From assembly GCF_041276405.1 (NCBI RefSeq), contig NZ_JBGGGT010000002.1, positions 2,705,001 through 2,769,000 on the forward strand: a stretch of 64,000 bases of DNA. The letters run 5' to 3'. Source of the DNA: Microvirga sp. TS319 (GTDB taxonomy: Bacteria; Pseudomonadota; Alphaproteobacteria; Rhizobiales; Beijerinckiaceae). A program made the position numbers and the translations under genes. Below, one piece after another: positions 41,242 to 51,135 of the stretch. Position 1 is the first letter of the stretch, and the number at the start of each line of letters is the position of its first letter. The notes under the pieces are model-generated. The model made no database searches. It had not been told where the DNA came from and saw nothing but the letters and a program-made list of their open reading frames with translations.

Positions 41242-42567
41242 TCACGTCCCGGCCGCCAGCGCGATCGAGTCCGCGACCTTCTCGTAGCGGTCCGACAGGG
41301 TCGCCGTGGCGATGCGCAGATGCCGCGTCGGGAGATTGGAGAACTTGGCCCCCGGATGGATGGCAATGCCGTGGGCCGCGAGCGTCACCATGGCGAACGG
41401 CTCCGAGGACACCGGAACCCAGGCGCACAGCCCCGCGCCATGCAGGGCGTGAACGCCCCTGTTCTGCAGTGCGCCGACCAGATGAGCGCGCCGGGTGTGA
41501 TAAACCGTGCGCGCGTGATCGACGGAATCCCGCGTCGCCGGATCGCGCAGCAGCCAGGCGGTGGCGGCCTGCAGGATGCGGCTCGTCCATCCCGCGCTGA
41601 AGCTGCGATACGACTGGATCTGCTCGACGATCACCCTGGTGCTGGACAGGACGGCAAGGCGCAGATCGGGCCCATGCGTTTTCGAGAACGACAGGATGTG
41701 GATGACCCGGTTCGGAAAGCGGGTCCCGAGGGAATGGCGCGGGGCCGCGGAGATATCCCCGACGCCATCGTCTTCGACGATGAGCGTATCGCTCTCCTTC
41801 AGGACCTCGGCGAGCGCCTCCAGGCGTTCCCGGCTGACGCTCTGGCCTGTGACGGAATGCAGCCGCGGCTGAAAGATGAAGGCGGCGGGCCTGGATTTCA
41901 TCGCCGCCGCGAGAGACGACGGCAGCGGCCCCTCGCCGTCGCATTCGACCGGAACGATACGGACGCCCCGGTCCTCCAGGATGTCGAGGATGCGCATGCC
42001 GGTCGGGTTCTCGATGGCGACGGACGCCCCCGGCGGCAGCAAGGCGTGAACCAGCGTATAGACCGCGTTGTAGCCGCCATTCGTCGCCAGGAAGGCCTCC
42101 GGCTCGTAGGGCCACGCCTTCCTCACCTCCTCCTCCAGCTCCGGCAGGATCCGGTTGCGCTCGTAGCTGTTGAGGTTCTCGGCCGAGGCGCCGTAGGCCA
42201 TCGCCTCGGCGAGCGGCGGCAGCAGGCGCACGTCGGGAACGGCGGCGGTCAGGTTCAGGATGCCTTCGCCGTAATTGCCGGAGCTCCCGAGGCGGTTCGG
42301 CTTGGCGACGAAGCGGTCGCCGCTCACCCAGGTGCCGTTCCGCCCTCGCCCGCTGATGATCTTCTGACGCCGCAGCTCGCTCCACGCCTCCGAAATGGTC
42401 GCGGGGCTGACCCCGAGGGCGAAGGCGAGATCCCGGATCGGCGGCAGCTTCGTCCCGACGGGAAGCGCGCCCGCCCGGATCAGGGCCCCGGTCTCAAGGG
42501 CGATCCCGCGAATGCTCCTGTCCGTCAGCCTGTCGGTGAACCAATTCGCGTCCCTGCTCTCGGCCAT
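41242..42567 (-). CDS. MocR-type GntR/aminotransferase regulator
   Basis: A 441-aa protein. An N-terminal GntR winged helix (LPVGTKLPPIRDLAFALGVS, PATISEAWSELRRQKII) is followed by an aminotransferase-like domain with LATNGGYNAVYTLVHALLPP, IVEDDGVGDI and ILSFSKTHGPDLRLAV, where the Lys is the PLP-binding candidate. It is divergent from the transporter/amidohydrolase operon at 42662-47526 and probably controls it. An operator-like inverted repeat lies between them. Confidence 0.9.
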   Translation of the reverse strand: MAESRDANWFTDRLTDRSIRGIALETGALIRAGALPVGTKLPPIRDLAFALGVSPATISEAWSELRRQKIISGRGRNGTWVSGDRFVAKPNRLGSSGNYGEGILNLTAAVPDVRLLPPLAEAMAYGASAENLNSYERNRILPELEEEVRKAWPYEPEAFLATNGGYNAVYTLVHALLPPGASVAIENPTGMRILDILEDRGVRIVPVECDGEGPLPSSLAAAMKSRPAAFIFQPRLHSVTGQSVSRERLEALAEVLKESDTLIVEDDGVGDISAAPRHSLGTRFPNRVIHILSFSKTHGPDLRLAVLSSTRVIVEQIQSYRSFSAGWTSRILQAATAWLLRDPATRDSVDHARTVYHTRRAHLVGALQNRGVHALHGAGLCAWVPVSSEPFAMVTLAAHGIAIHPGAKFSNLPTRHLRIATATLSDRYEKVADSIALAAGT

Positions 42568-42581
42568 GTCGCACCAGATTT

Positions 42582-42626
42582 AATGTTCAATAACATAATA
42601 GAGTTTGATCAACGTCATGTGAACAT
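42582..42626. promoter_or_regulatory. Putative MocR operator of the transporter/amidohydrolase operon
   Basis: ATGTTCA (42583-42589) and its reverse complement TGAACAT (42620-42626) form an inverted pair. ATGTT-CAAT-AACAT (42583-42596) is a shorter perfect palindrome inside an AT-rich region. It is suitably placed between the regulator and the operon. Confidence 0.5.
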
Positions 42627-42661
42627 TTTAATTAGCCGTTAAACAAGTTTGCAGCGAGTGA

Positions 42662-43630
42662 ATGCCGATGCCGTTGACCCTCCGCCTCGCCCTCCGCGAC
42701 TGGGATTACATGACGCCTCTGGTCCTAGGCGACGTCCGGTCGCCGCGCCTCGACGTCAAGGTCGATCGGGTCGGTACTCTCGTCTCCAACGTCGCCCGCG
42801 ATCCCGCCTATGACGGGGCCGAGATGTCCTTCAGCCGCTACTCGCAGCTGCGGCACGACGGGGACGACAGCGTCGCCGGCATCCCGAACTTCATCATGCG
42901 CGGGTTCCGTCACCGCTGCATCATCACCAGGAAGGACAGCCCGATCCGCAAGCTCTCGGATCTCGCCGGCAAGAAGATCGGCATCACGGGCTGGCGGGAT
43001 TCCGGCAATACCTGGACCCGCGCGGCCATCCGTCGCGAAGGCGTCGGGGTCGAGGACGCCATGTGGTATGCGGGCCGGCTGACCGAGGCCCATCCCATCA
43101 CGGACCGGCTCGACGGGTTCGGCCGCCCGGGCCGCATCGAGGCCGCTCCCGGCGAGCGTCCGATGGTCGATCTTCTGAAGGACGGGGGCCTGGACGCGAT
43201 CTTCACCCCGTTCATGCCGCCCAGGTTCTTCGACCAAGACTCGCCCTTCCGCCAGGTCCTCGACGACTTCAGGGCGGCCGAAGTGGCTTATTTCCACGAG
43301 GTCGGCTATGTGCCGGGCATGCACCTGATCGGCCTCAAGGCCGAGATCGTGCGGGAAAATCCGTGGGTCATGGACGAGCTCAGCGAGCTGATCGACGCCT
43401 CCCAGCGCATGTGGCTGCAGAAGCGCGAGAAATACGCCGACACGACCCCCTGGATGATCGACGAGCTGCGCCGCTGCGCCGCCGATTTACCTCCCTGCTG
43501 GAATATCAGCGGCTTCAAGGCGAACGAGAAGATGATCAGCGACTTCGCCACCGAGCTGTACGAGCAGAAGATTCTTCCGCGTGTCCTGACGCCCGCCGAG
43601 TTCTTCCCATGGCACGCCGACGCGGCATGA
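42662..43630 (+). CDS. 4,5-dihydroxyphthalate-decarboxylase-like protein
   Basis: A 322-aa protein of the periplasmic-binding fold but without a signal peptide (MPMPLTLRLALRDWDYMTPL). It shows the family pattern of 4,5-dihydroxyphthalate decarboxylase: EMSFSRYSQL, RCIITRKDSPIRKLSDLAGK, KIGITGWRDSGNTWTRAAIR. It may be a decarboxylase acting on a compound taken up by the adjacent ABC transporter, or a cytosolic ligand binder. The true enzyme activity cannot be read from the sequence. First gene of the operon; spacing to the next gene is 60 bp. Confidence 0.75.
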   Translation: MPMPLTLRLALRDWDYMTPLVLGDVRSPRLDVKVDRVGTLVSNVARDPAYDGAEMSFSRYSQLRHDGDDSVAGIPNFIMRGFRHRCIITRKDSPIRKLSDLAGKKIGITGWRDSGNTWTRAAIRREGVGVEDAMWYAGRLTEAHPITDRLDGFGRPGRIEAAPGERPMVDLLKDGGLDAIFTPFMPPRFFDQDSPFRQVLDDFRAAEVAYFHEVGYVPGMHLIGLKAEIVRENPWVMDELSELIDASQRMWLQKREKYADTTPWMIDELRRCAADLPPCWNISGFKANEKMISDFATELYEQKILPRVLTPAEFFPWHADAA

Positions 43631-43690
43631 GTTCCTGTCAGAACGACTGAAGACCTGAAACAGCGTCCTCCAATCGAAAGGGTCCTTCCC

Positions 43691-44581
43691 ATGCATTCGA
43701 AACTGATCGCCTCCGCCGCCCTTGCAGCCCTGGTCCTCGCGGGTCCGGCCCTGGCACAGGAAACCGCCATCCCGAAGCAGAGCGTGAACGACGAGTTGCG
43801 GGCGCGCCTGCCGGAAAACATCCGGACCGAAGGCAAGATGATCTCGGTCAATAACGGTTCGTTTCCTCCCTATGAGATCGTCACCGGCACCGAGATGACC
43901 GGCGCCAGCAACGATCTGACGGACGCGATCGGGCAGGTCCTCGGCGTCAAGATCGAGCATGTCACGGTCGGCGGCCTGCCGGCCCTGCTCGCGGGCGTCA
44001 ATTCCGGACGCTATCAGTTCGCGTTCGGCCCCGTCGGCGACTTCAAGAGCCGCGAAGAGTCCAACGACTTCGTCGACTGGGTTCAGGAATTCGTCGTCTT
44101 CGCCGTCCAGAAGGGCAATCCCAAGGGCATCACGTCGCTGGATACCGCCTGCGGCAACCGCATCGCCGTCATGGCCGGCGGGTCGGCCGAACGGGTGATC
44201 CAGGCTCAGGCGGAGAAGTGCAAGGCCGACGGCAAGGAGGCGCTCACGGTTCAGTCCTATACGGACCAGCCGAGCTCGATTCTCTCCGTCCGCTCGAAGC
44301 GCGCCGACGCGTTCTTCTCCTCCCAGGCTCCCCTCACCTACTTCGTCGCCCAGGCCAACGGCCAGCTCGAGCTGACCGGCACCGGACAGCGGAACGGCTT
44401 CGAGGACCTCTATCAGGGCGCCGTCGTGCCCAAGGGCTCGCCGCTCGGACCGGTGCTTCTCGATGCCATCAAGCTCCTGATGAGCAACGGAACCTACGCC
44501 CAGATCATGAAGAAGTGGGGCCTCGAGAACAACATGATCAAGGAGCCCGGCATCAATCTCGGCGGAGCGCTCCCGAAATGA
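43691..44581 (+). CDS. Polar amino-acid-type ABC transporter binding protein
   Basis: A 296-aa periplasmic protein with signal peptide HSKLIASAALAALVLAGPALA. SBP_bac_3 features: SVNNGSFPPYEIVTGTEM, ASNDLTDAIGQVLGVKIEHV, GVNSGRYQFAFGPVGDFKSR, and FEDLYQGAVVPKGSPLGPV. It overlaps the permease start as ATGA. The ligand is unknown. Confidence 0.9.
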   Translation: MHSKLIASAALAALVLAGPALAQETAIPKQSVNDELRARLPENIRTEGKMISVNNGSFPPYEIVTGTEMTGASNDLTDAIGQVLGVKIEHVTVGGLPALLAGVNSGRYQFAFGPVGDFKSREESNDFVDWVQEFVVFAVQKGNPKGITSLDTACGNRIAVMAGGSAERVIQAQAEKCKADGKEALTVQSYTDQPSSILSVRSKRADAFFSSQAPLTYFVAQANGQLELTGTGQRNGFEDLYQGAVVPKGSPLGPVLLDAIKLLMSNGTYAQIMKKWGLENNMIKEPGINLGGALPK

Positions 44582-45513
44582 ACCGGCTTGATCTGTCGAG
44601 CGCATCGCCCTCCGGCGATGCGCCCTTCCGGGACGTGGCGACGGCCCACGCTCCCTTCCGCGTGGGCCGATTGATCCTCTGGGCCGTCATTCTTCTCGTG
44701 GCGGCGAATTTCGCCTGGATCGTCGCCAACAACGAAAACTTCGGCTGGCCCGTCGTAGCCGCCTATTTCTTCGATCCGACGGTGATCAGCGGCCTCTACG
44801 TCAGCCTCGGGCTGACGGTCGTCGCGATGGCGATCGGCACGATCCTCGGGCTGGTGCTCGCCATCGCGCGCCTGTCCAAGGATCGGCTCGCGAATTCGCT
44901 GGCGGCCCTCTTCATCTGGTTCTTCCGGGGCACGCCGCTGCTCGTGCAGCTCATCTTCTGGTACAACCTGTCCACCCTGTTCCCGCGGCTTTCGATCGCG
45001 ATCCCCTTCGGTCCGACGCTCGCGAGCTGGGACACGAATTCGGTGATCACTCCGATGACGGCCGCCATCGTGGGCCTCGCGCTGAACGAAGCCGCCTACA
45101 TGGCAGAGATCATTCGCGGCGGCCTCCTCTCGGTGGACCGCGGCCAGGCCGAGACCGCCGAAGCCTTCGGCATGACGAGAGGCCGGGCCCTGTGGCGCAT
45201 CATCATTCCGCAGGCCATGCGCTCCATCGTGCCGCCGACCGGAAATCAGCTCATCAGCATGATCAAGGCGACCTCCCTTGTCAGCGTGATCGCGATGGCC
45301 GACCTGCTCTATTCCGTGCAGTCGATCTACAACCGCACCTTCGAGATCGTTCCGATGCTGCTCGTGGCGGTCATCTGGTATCTGCTCATCACCTCGATCC
45401 TCAACATCGGACAGGGCTATATCGAGGCCTATTACGGCCGCAGCGAACGCCGCAACAAGGCCGACGGGAAACCGGCGCTCGCGGGCGCCGCGGTACAGGA
45501 GGCAAGCCATTGA
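44578..45513 (+). CDS. Polar amino-acid-type ABC transporter permease
   Basis: A 311-aa protein from the ATG at 44578, overlapping the binding-protein stop. Hydrophobic segments begin at [18 protein letters not shown]; HisM-family features are [17 protein letters not shown] and the coupling motif [21 protein letters not shown] single permease, so a homodimer is expected. The Lys/Arg-rich C-terminus ([10 protein letters not shown]) is typical. Confidence 0.92.
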   Translation: MNRLDLSSASPSGDAPFRDVATAHAPFRVGRLILWAVILLVAANFAWIVANNENFGWPVVAAYFFDPTVISGLYVSLGLTVVAMAIGTILGLVLAIARLSKDRLANSLAALFIWFFRGTPLLVQLIFWYNLSTLFPRLSIAIPFGPTLASWDTNSVITPMTAAIVGLALNEAAYMAEIIRGGLLSVDRGQAETAEAFGMTRGRALWRIIIPQAMRSIVPPTGNQLISMIKATSLVSVIAMADLLYSVQSIYNRTFEIVPMLLVAVIWYLLITSILNIGQGYIEAYYGRSERRNKADGKPALAGAAVQEASH

Positions 45514-46289
45514 GCGCCGCCCAGACCATGAAGCCCATCGTCCAGGTCCGCGACGTCCACAAGTCCTTCGATCAGCTCGAAGTGCTGAAGGGCATCGACC
45601 TCGACATCATGCCCGGAGAGGTCGTCGTGATCCTCGGCCCCTCCGGATCCGGCAAGTCGACCTTCCTGCGCTGCATCAACCACCTGGAGGCCATCAACAA
45701 GGGCTTCGTCGCGGTGGACGGCGAGCAGATCGGCTACCGGCTCCATCGCGGCCGCCTGGAGAAGCTCTCCGCGAACGGCATCGCCCGCCAGCGCCGGAAG
45801 ATCGGCATGGTGTTCCAGCAGTTCAATCTCTACCCGCACATGACGGTGCTGCAGAACATCATCGAGGCTCCCGTGGGCATTCACGGCGAAAGCCGTCAGG
45901 AGGCGACCCGGAACGCCATGAGCCTGCTGGAGCGGGTCGGCCTGTCGGAAAAGGCACAAAGCTATCCGCGCCAGCTTTCCGGCGGACAGCAGCAGCGCGT
46001 CGCGATCGCCCGCGCCCTGGCGATCAAGCCCAAGCTGATGCTGTTCGACGAGCCGACATCGGCGCTCGACCCGGAACTCGTCGGCGAGGTGCTGGCGACC
46101 ATGCGCGACCTTGCCAAGCAGGGCCTCACGATGATCGTCGTCACCCACGAGATCGGCTTCGCCCGCGAGGCCGCCGACCGGGTCGTGTTCATGGACGGCG
46201 GCAAGATCGTCGAGATGGGCAACCCGGAGGACGTGATCGGGAACCCGCAGCATCCTCGCACGCAGGCCTTCCTGTCGCGTTTTCTGTGA
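45510..46289 (+). CDS. Polar amino-acid-type ABC transporter ATPase
   Basis: A 259-aa ATPase. The TTG at 45510 overlaps the permease stop (TTGA) and has GGAGG 7 nt upstream; the ATG at 45528 has no such site, so the TTG is preferred. Walker [11 protein letters not shown]-loop [12 protein letters not shown], signature [15 protein letters not shown] and Walker [16 protein letters not shown] are intact. GlnQ/HisP family. Confidence 0.92.
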   Translation: MSAAQTMKPIVQVRDVHKSFDQLEVLKGIDLDIMPGEVVVILGPSGSGKSTFLRCINHLEAINKGFVAVDGEQIGYRLHRGRLEKLSANGIARQRRKIGMVFQQFNLYPHMTVLQNIIEAPVGIHGESRQEATRNAMSLLERVGLSEKAQSYPRQLSGGQQQRVAIARALAIKPKLMLFDEPTSALDPELVGEVLATMRDLAKQGLTMIVVTHEIGFAREAADRVVFMDGGKIVEMGNPEDVIGNPQHPRTQAFLSRFL

Positions 46290-46347
46290 CCGTCGACGGC
46301 CCCTTCCTTTCAAGCCAGCCTTTCTCAAAGTCATTCGGACGATATTC

Positions 46348-47526
46348 ATGCTCAACGACAACGTCTTCGCCAGAGTCTCCGATTTCGATGCCATGGAAGC
46401 GGAGCTCACCGGCATCCGCCGCCATCTCCACGCCAACCCGGAACTCTCCTTCGAGGAGGCCGAAACGGCGCGTTTCGTCGCCGAGAAGCTCGAGGGCTGG
46501 GGTTATGAGGTGACCCGCAACGTCGGCGGTCACGGCGTCGTTGCACGCCTGAGCGCAGGCGACGGGCAAAAGGGCATCGCCATCCGGGCCGATATGGACG
46601 CTCTCCCGATCGTGGAGGAAACCGGTGCGCCCTATGCCAGCCGTTCGCCGGGCAAGATGCACGCCTGCGGCCACGACGGCCATACGACCGTGCTGCTGGG
46701 CGCGGCCGAATATCTGGCCCGCACCCGCCGCTTCGACGGCACCGTCACGCTGATCTTCCAGCCTGCCGAAGAGGCCGGAAAGGTGAGCGGCGCCCAGGCC
46801 ATGATCGCAGACGGCCTATTCGAGCGCTTTCCCTTCGATGCGATCTTCGGCCTGCACAATCATCCCGGCGCACCGGAAGGCAACATCCTTCTGCGCTCCG
46901 GTCCGATGATGGCCTCGTCCGACACGGTCAACATCACCATCAAAGGGGTCGGCGGCCATGCCTCGCGCCCCCACCTCACCGTGGACCCCGTGGTGGTCGC
47001 GTGCAACCTGGTCGTCTCGCTGCAGACGATCGTTTCGCGAAACATCGACCCGACCCAGACGGCCGTCGTCACGGTGGGGACGATCCATGCGGGCAACGCC
47101 GTCAACGTCATCCCGGAATATGCCAAGCTCGCGCTGAGCGTCCGCTCCTTCGATCCGAACATTCGCGATCTCCTGGAAGAGCGCATCGTCAAGCTGACCC
47201 GGTCCGTCGTCGACGGCTACGGCGCGACCGTGGAGATCGACTATGAGCGGGGCTACCCGGTGGTCGTCAATTCGGAAGCGGAGACGATCTTCGCCCGCTC
47301 CGTCGCGGAGGAACTGATCGGAGCGGACCGGGTTTCGACCTGTCATCTCATTCCGGGAAGCGAGGACTTCGCCTATTTCCTCGAGCACAAGCCGGGAAGC
47401 TTCCTGCGGCTCGGCAACGGCGTGAAATCGGCCATTCTGCACAGCGCGAAGTACGACTTCGCCGACGGCAGCCTGACCACGGGCGCTGCGCTCTGGGCCC
47501 GTCTGGTCGAACGTTACCTGGCCTAG
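46348..47526 (+). CDS. M20-family amidohydrolase (hippurate/N-acyl amino acid type)
   Basis: A 392-aa cytosolic metallopeptidase. The IAA-amino acid hydrolase/hippuricase pattern is visible: IRADMDALPIVEETG, HACGHDGHTTVLLG (metal ligands), FQPAEEAG (general base) and PGSEDFAYFLE. It would cleave an N-acyl or amide-conjugated amino acid after uptake by the preceding transporter. The stop TAG is part of CTAG at the edge of a palindromic repeat. Last gene of the operon. Confidence 0.9.
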   Translation: MLNDNVFARVSDFDAMEAELTGIRRHLHANPELSFEEAETARFVAEKLEGWGYEVTRNVGGHGVVARLSAGDGQKGIAIRADMDALPIVEETGAPYASRSPGKMHACGHDGHTTVLLGAAEYLARTRRFDGTVTLIFQPAEEAGKVSGAQAMIADGLFERFPFDAIFGLHNHPGAPEGNILLRSGPMMASSDTVNITIKGVGGHASRPHLTVDPVVVACNLVVSLQTIVSRNIDPTQTAVVTVGTIHAGNAVNVIPEYAKLALSVRSFDPNIRDLLEERIVKLTRSVVDGYGATVEIDYERGYPVVVNSEAETIFARSVAEELIGADRVSTCHLIPGSEDFAYFLEHKPGSFLRLGNGVKSAILHSAKYDFADGSLTTGAALWARLVERYLA

Positions 47527-47629
47527 AGCCTTTTCCATGAACTTCGGTTCACGGAAAAGGCATTTGTTGTTTGAGAAAGACGCCTTTTCTTCGCAAAACC
47601 GGCATCCACTTTTGCGGAAAAGGCTCTAG
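47523..47629. repeat. CTAG-bounded palindromic repeat of a third type
   Basis: CTAGAGCCTTTTCC at 47523 is matched by GGAAAAGGCTCTAG ending at 47629. The core contains GCAAAACCGGCATCCACTTTT, similar to family B, but the ends read AGAGCCTTTTCC instead of AGAGCATCGGA. Confidence 0.85.
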
Positions 47630-47731
47630 AGCCCCGAACCCAAAAGTGGGAACCGGTTTTGCGTGAAAAGATGCTCAAAATATAAACTTACAGCATCGGA
47701 TGTGGGTTCGATTTCACGTCCGATGCCGTAG
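47630..47731. repeat. Palindromic repeat element, family B
   Basis: GAGCCCCGAACCCAAAAGTG...GGTTTTGCGTGAAAAGATGC, then GCATCGGATGTGGGTTCGAT...CACGTCCGATGCC. Directly joined to the preceding element. Confidence 0.85.
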
Positions 47732-47742
47732 GGTACGCGGCC

Positions 47743-49896
47743 TTACTCGGGCGGCGTCCCCTTGACGAGCTTGAGCGCATGCTGCGCGGCGGCGGGCTCG
47801 CTCTCGCCGCGACCCGCCACCTGCACGGTCGGGAACGCGAACTGAATCCCGTTCTCGTCGAAGGCCTTCTTGAGATTTGCGAGGGCCCTGCGCCGCACCG
47901 CGAACTGCTCGCCGGGGCGGGTCATCATCTTCAGGCGGATCTGAATCGCGAAATCCCCGAACTGCTCCACGCCCTGCATCTTGAGCGGCTCGATGATGTG
48001 CGGCGCGAACTCGGGGTCCGATGCCAGGTTCTTGCCCACCTGCTTGATGATCTTCTTGGTCAGGTCGAGATCCGTGTCGTAGGTCACGTTGATGGACAAT
48101 TTGTCGATGACCCAGTCGCGGCTCATGTTCTCGACCGCCCCGAGCTGTCCGTAAGGCACGGTGAAAATCGGCCCGCGATGATGCCTTAGCTTCACGGAGC
48201 GAAAGCCGAGGGACTCGACCGTGCCCTTGTAGCTGCCGCTCTGGACGTACTCGCCCACACGGAACGCGTCGTCGAGAAGGTAGAAGATCCCGCTGATCAC
48301 GTCCCTCACCAGCGCCTGCGACCCGAAGCCGACCGCGACGCCGAAGATCCCGGCGCCGGCGATCAGCGGCGCGATTTCCACCCCGAGCGACGACAGCGCC
48401 ATCAGAACGGCCACCACGGCGAGCACGATGAAGGCCGTCATCCGGAAGATCGGCAAGAGCGTCAGGAGCCGCGCCTGCTTCAACGCCTCCTCGCTGCCGG
48501 GCACCGTCGTGGCCTGAATGCGCGACAGCCTGCGGTCGATCTGGGTCTTGACCACCTGCCAGACGAAGTCTGCGAGGAGCAGGATCACGAGACTGCTCAG
48601 GACGCCCCGCACCAGCCGCGTGACCGCCGTGTCGCGGCTGGTCAGCTCCACGAGATCGATCTGCCAGACCCAGGCGAGGAACAGGGCGGCTCCGGCGATC
48701 AGAAGCGCGCGAATTCCCCGGTCGAGGTAAACGGCGTTCATCTCGTGTTCGGCCGAGAGTTCTTCCGACCCTTGGGGATGAAGAAGATTGCGAACCGAAA
48801 GCCTTGTGATCGTCACGGCCTGCGGCAGGATGACGGCGACGGTCGAGAGCCAGAAAATCCCCATGAGCCCCGCGACCCAGAACCCCCACAGGAGAACGAG
48901 GTAAATCGACAGGAGCCAGCTTCCGAGATGGTGGTGCCGCGCCGGCCGTTCGGGATTTGCGGCGACCTGGGAGGAAACGGGCCGCCGCCAGACGACCTCG
49001 AGGGCGATGGCCAGAAGGCCGATCCCGAGGAAATACGCGACCACTCTGCGGCCGTCGAACGAGAAGCCGAGATTGCGGGCCGTCTCGACCGTGGCCCAGC
49101 CGAAGACGAACCAGCCGATGAACAGCATCGCGCGGCGATACCAGAACCGGGCCTCGCGATCGGCCAGGGGAATGACCCGGAAACGGCGGGACGCCACGCG
49201 CCACGCGCCCCCGGGCGCGAGGAGGATGCGTGTGACGAGACGGGCGAGCCGCAGCAGGAGCGCCGCCGCCAGATAGGCCAGGACGATGCGCCTCAACAGG
49301 AGCGGCCAGTCGAAGATCAGGAAGGCGCCGATACTCCCGATCCCGAAGATCGCCACATAGGTCAATCCCAGGGCAAGGCGCATGCCGATCGCTTTCACGC
49401 GCCCGTTCACCGTGTCTCCGGAAGACGAGAGAAGCCGCTCCCGTGCCCTTGCCGTCGCCTTGATGAAGATCCGCTCCAGGCCGATTCCGAGGCAGAGAAA
49501 CCCGAACACCAGGAGAAGGATGTTGAGCAGGGACCGGCTCTGAAGCTCTGCGGTCAACAGCTCCGCGCCCTGTCTCGCCTCCTCCGGCAGACGAGGAATG
49601 GCCGACATGAGGTCGATGAATTGCCTCCGGATCGCAGCGATGCGCATCCCGAGGGCCTCGGAAAGGGTGGCCGTCTGGGCGGTCTCTCCGGGAGGTGGCG
49701 GCGGTCGCCGCTGCTGGTCGATCCATTGGCGGATGGCGGGATCTTCGAGAAGCCGCAGAAGCTCGTCGACCTGTGCCGGGGGAGGTGCGGAAGCGCGCGG
49801 CGCCTGGGCGAGTGCCGGACCATCCACATGAATCAAGACGAGGGCAGCCATCGCCCACAAGGCGCCGGCCCATCTCCTCTGCCCTGTCCCTCTCAC
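47743..49896 (-). CDS. Large MscS-family mechanosensitive channel
   Basis: A 717-aa protein with a signal peptide (GALWAMAALVLIHVDGPALA), a periplasmic region and about 9-11 transmembrane helices. The MscS core is near the C-terminus: GAGIFGVAVGFGSQALVRDV (pore helix TM3), then DDAFRVGEYVQSGSYKGTVE and FRSVKLRHHRGPIFTVPYG (beta domain). It protects against hypo-osmotic shock. Larger than E. coli MscS (286 aa), like MscK/YbdG-type proteins. The C-terminus is in the cytosol. Confidence 0.9.
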   Translation of the reverse strand: MRGTGQRRWAGALWAMAALVLIHVDGPALAQAPRASAPPPAQVDELLRLLEDPAIRQWIDQQRRPPPPPGETAQTATLSEALGMRIAAIRRQFIDLMSAIPRLPEEARQGAELLTAELQSRSLLNILLLVFGFLCLGIGLERIFIKATARARERLLSSSGDTVNGRVKAIGMRLALGLTYVAIFGIGSIGAFLIFDWPLLLRRIVLAYLAAALLLRLARLVTRILLAPGGAWRVASRRFRVIPLADREARFWYRRAMLFIGWFVFGWATVETARNLGFSFDGRRVVAYFLGIGLLAIALEVVWRRPVSSQVAANPERPARHHHLGSWLLSIYLVLLWGFWVAGLMGIFWLSTVAVILPQAVTITRLSVRNLLHPQGSEELSAEHEMNAVYLDRGIRALLIAGAALFLAWVWQIDLVELTSRDTAVTRLVRGVLSSLVILLLADFVWQVVKTQIDRRLSRIQATTVPGSEEALKQARLLTLLPIFRMTAFIVLAVVAVLMALSSLGVEIAPLIAGAGIFGVAVGFGSQALVRDVISGIFYLLDDAFRVGEYVQSGSYKGTVESLGFRSVKLRHHRGPIFTVPYGQLGAVENMSRDWVIDKLSINVTYDTDLDLTKKIIKQVGKNLASDPEFAPHIIEPLKMQGVEQFGDFAIQIRLKMMTRPGEQFAVRRRALANLKKAFDENGIQFAFPTVQVAGRGESEPAAAQHALKLVKGTPPE

Positions 49897-50037
49897 GCTC
49901 TGTCCCAGTCCGATCTCCCCATAGACCCTGGAGGCTTCAGCAACTATAACCGATTTCGCCGCCCGCGTTGACAGGCGCCGACGAGCAGCCGCGCCGGATC
50001 CCGGGCAGACCTCCCGGCCCGTCGTTCCGCTCGCGCG

Positions 50038-51135
50038 TTACCGCTGGCGCCCCTTGGCGCGCCAGGCGGTCGGGGTTCGGCCCGACCAGCGTCGGAACGC
50101 ACGGGTAAAGGCGCTCGCCTCCGAATAGCCGAGAGCCGCCGCGATCTGGCAGAGCGAGACCTCGGTATCCTCCAGCAACTGGCGGGCGATCTCGAAGCGG
50201 ATCTCGTTCGCGATGATCCGGTATCCGGCCCCGCTGTCCTTGAGGCGGCGGCTCAATGTCCGCCGGTGCATCGCCATCAGCGCGGCGATGTCCTCCGCCG
50301 AACACCGGTTGCTCGTCAGGCGGGTCCGCAGCAGCCTCCGGATTCCGTCAGCGAAATCCGATGCGGAATCCGTCATGTGCTCGATCCGCTCCTCCAGCAG
50401 GATCCGCATCAGAGGATCGGCGCCGTGGATCCGGCGCGCCAGATCGCGCGCGGGCAGTACGATAGTGGCGCTTTCCTGATCGAATCGGACCGGAGCCCGG
50501 AAATGCCGCAGATAGGGTTCCGGGTCCGGGGGAACGATCCGCGGGAGGAGCACCTCGGTCGGATTCCAGTCGGAGCCTATCAGGGTCCGGATGGCATTGA
50601 CCGTGACGGCGAGAGCGCCGTCGGAGATTTGATCAGCGCTCTCGATATGGGGCTGGTAGATCATGAAGGAGAACAGGGCGAGGTCGTTGCTGACCGCGAG
50701 CAAAGGCACGGCCCCCCGGTTCTGGACGCCCAGATATGTCACGATGGCGCGCAGAGCGTCCCCCAGGGTCTCCGAGTGCTGCATCAGGCGGCCGAGCATG
50801 CCGAGAGACAGGATCGTCGCGCGCCTGCCGACCAGAAGCCCGAAATGCGGGCAGTTCGTCTGGAGCACGCATAGGCTCAGCAACCGGCCGAGGGTCGCGT
50901 TCGGGATCACGTTTTCCCCATCGTCGAAAAGGCGCGGATCGAGCCCCGCCTCCCGGATCGTCGCATCCGGGTCGAGACCGAAATCCCGCAAAGCCGGGGC
51001 GACTCCCTTGGCAACCCCCAGATGGATATATCCGTAAGGAAGCGCCGGCCTGGGAGATGCGACGGCGAAGCCCGGCCGTGGCGCGGGCTCCGGTCGATCG
51101 CTTGACATGGACGAAGTCACAACGTGATCGGCCAT
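50038..51135 (-). CDS. AraC-family regulator
   Basis: A 365-aa protein from the ATG at 51135 (an earlier ATG at 51150 is possible). An N-terminal arabinose-binding-like/OruR-type domain (GLDPDATIREAGLDPRLFDD, RRATILSLGMLGRLMQHSET) is followed by a C-terminal AraC helix-turn-helix (SAEDIAALMAMHRRTLSRRL, DTEVSLCQIAAALGYSEASA, FTRAFRRWSGRTPTAWR). It is divergent from the pseudouridine catabolic genes and may control them. Confidence 0.88.
   Translation of the reverse strand: MADHVVTSSMSSDRPEPAPRPGFAVASPRPALPYGYIHLGVAKGVAPALRDFGLDPDATIREAGLDPRLFDDGENVIPNATLGRLLSLCVLQTNCPHFGLLVGRRATILSLGMLGRLMQHSETLGDALRAIVTYLGVQNRGAVPLLAVSNDLALFSFMIYQPHIESADQISDGALAVTVNAIRTLIGSDWNPTEVLLPRIVPPDPEPYLRHFRAPVRFDQESATIVLPARDLARRIHGADPLMRILLEERIEHMTDSASDFADGIRRLLRTRLTSNRCSAEDIAALMAMHRRTLSRRLKDSGAGYRIIANEIRFEIARQLLEDTEVSLCQIAAALGYSEASAFTRAFRRWSGRTPTAWRAKGRQR

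Noticed and set aside
42662..43630. Thiamine-biosynthesis NMT1-type binding protein
   Set aside because: The pattern fits the 4,5-dihydroxyphthalate decarboxylase-like family better, and there is no signal peptide.
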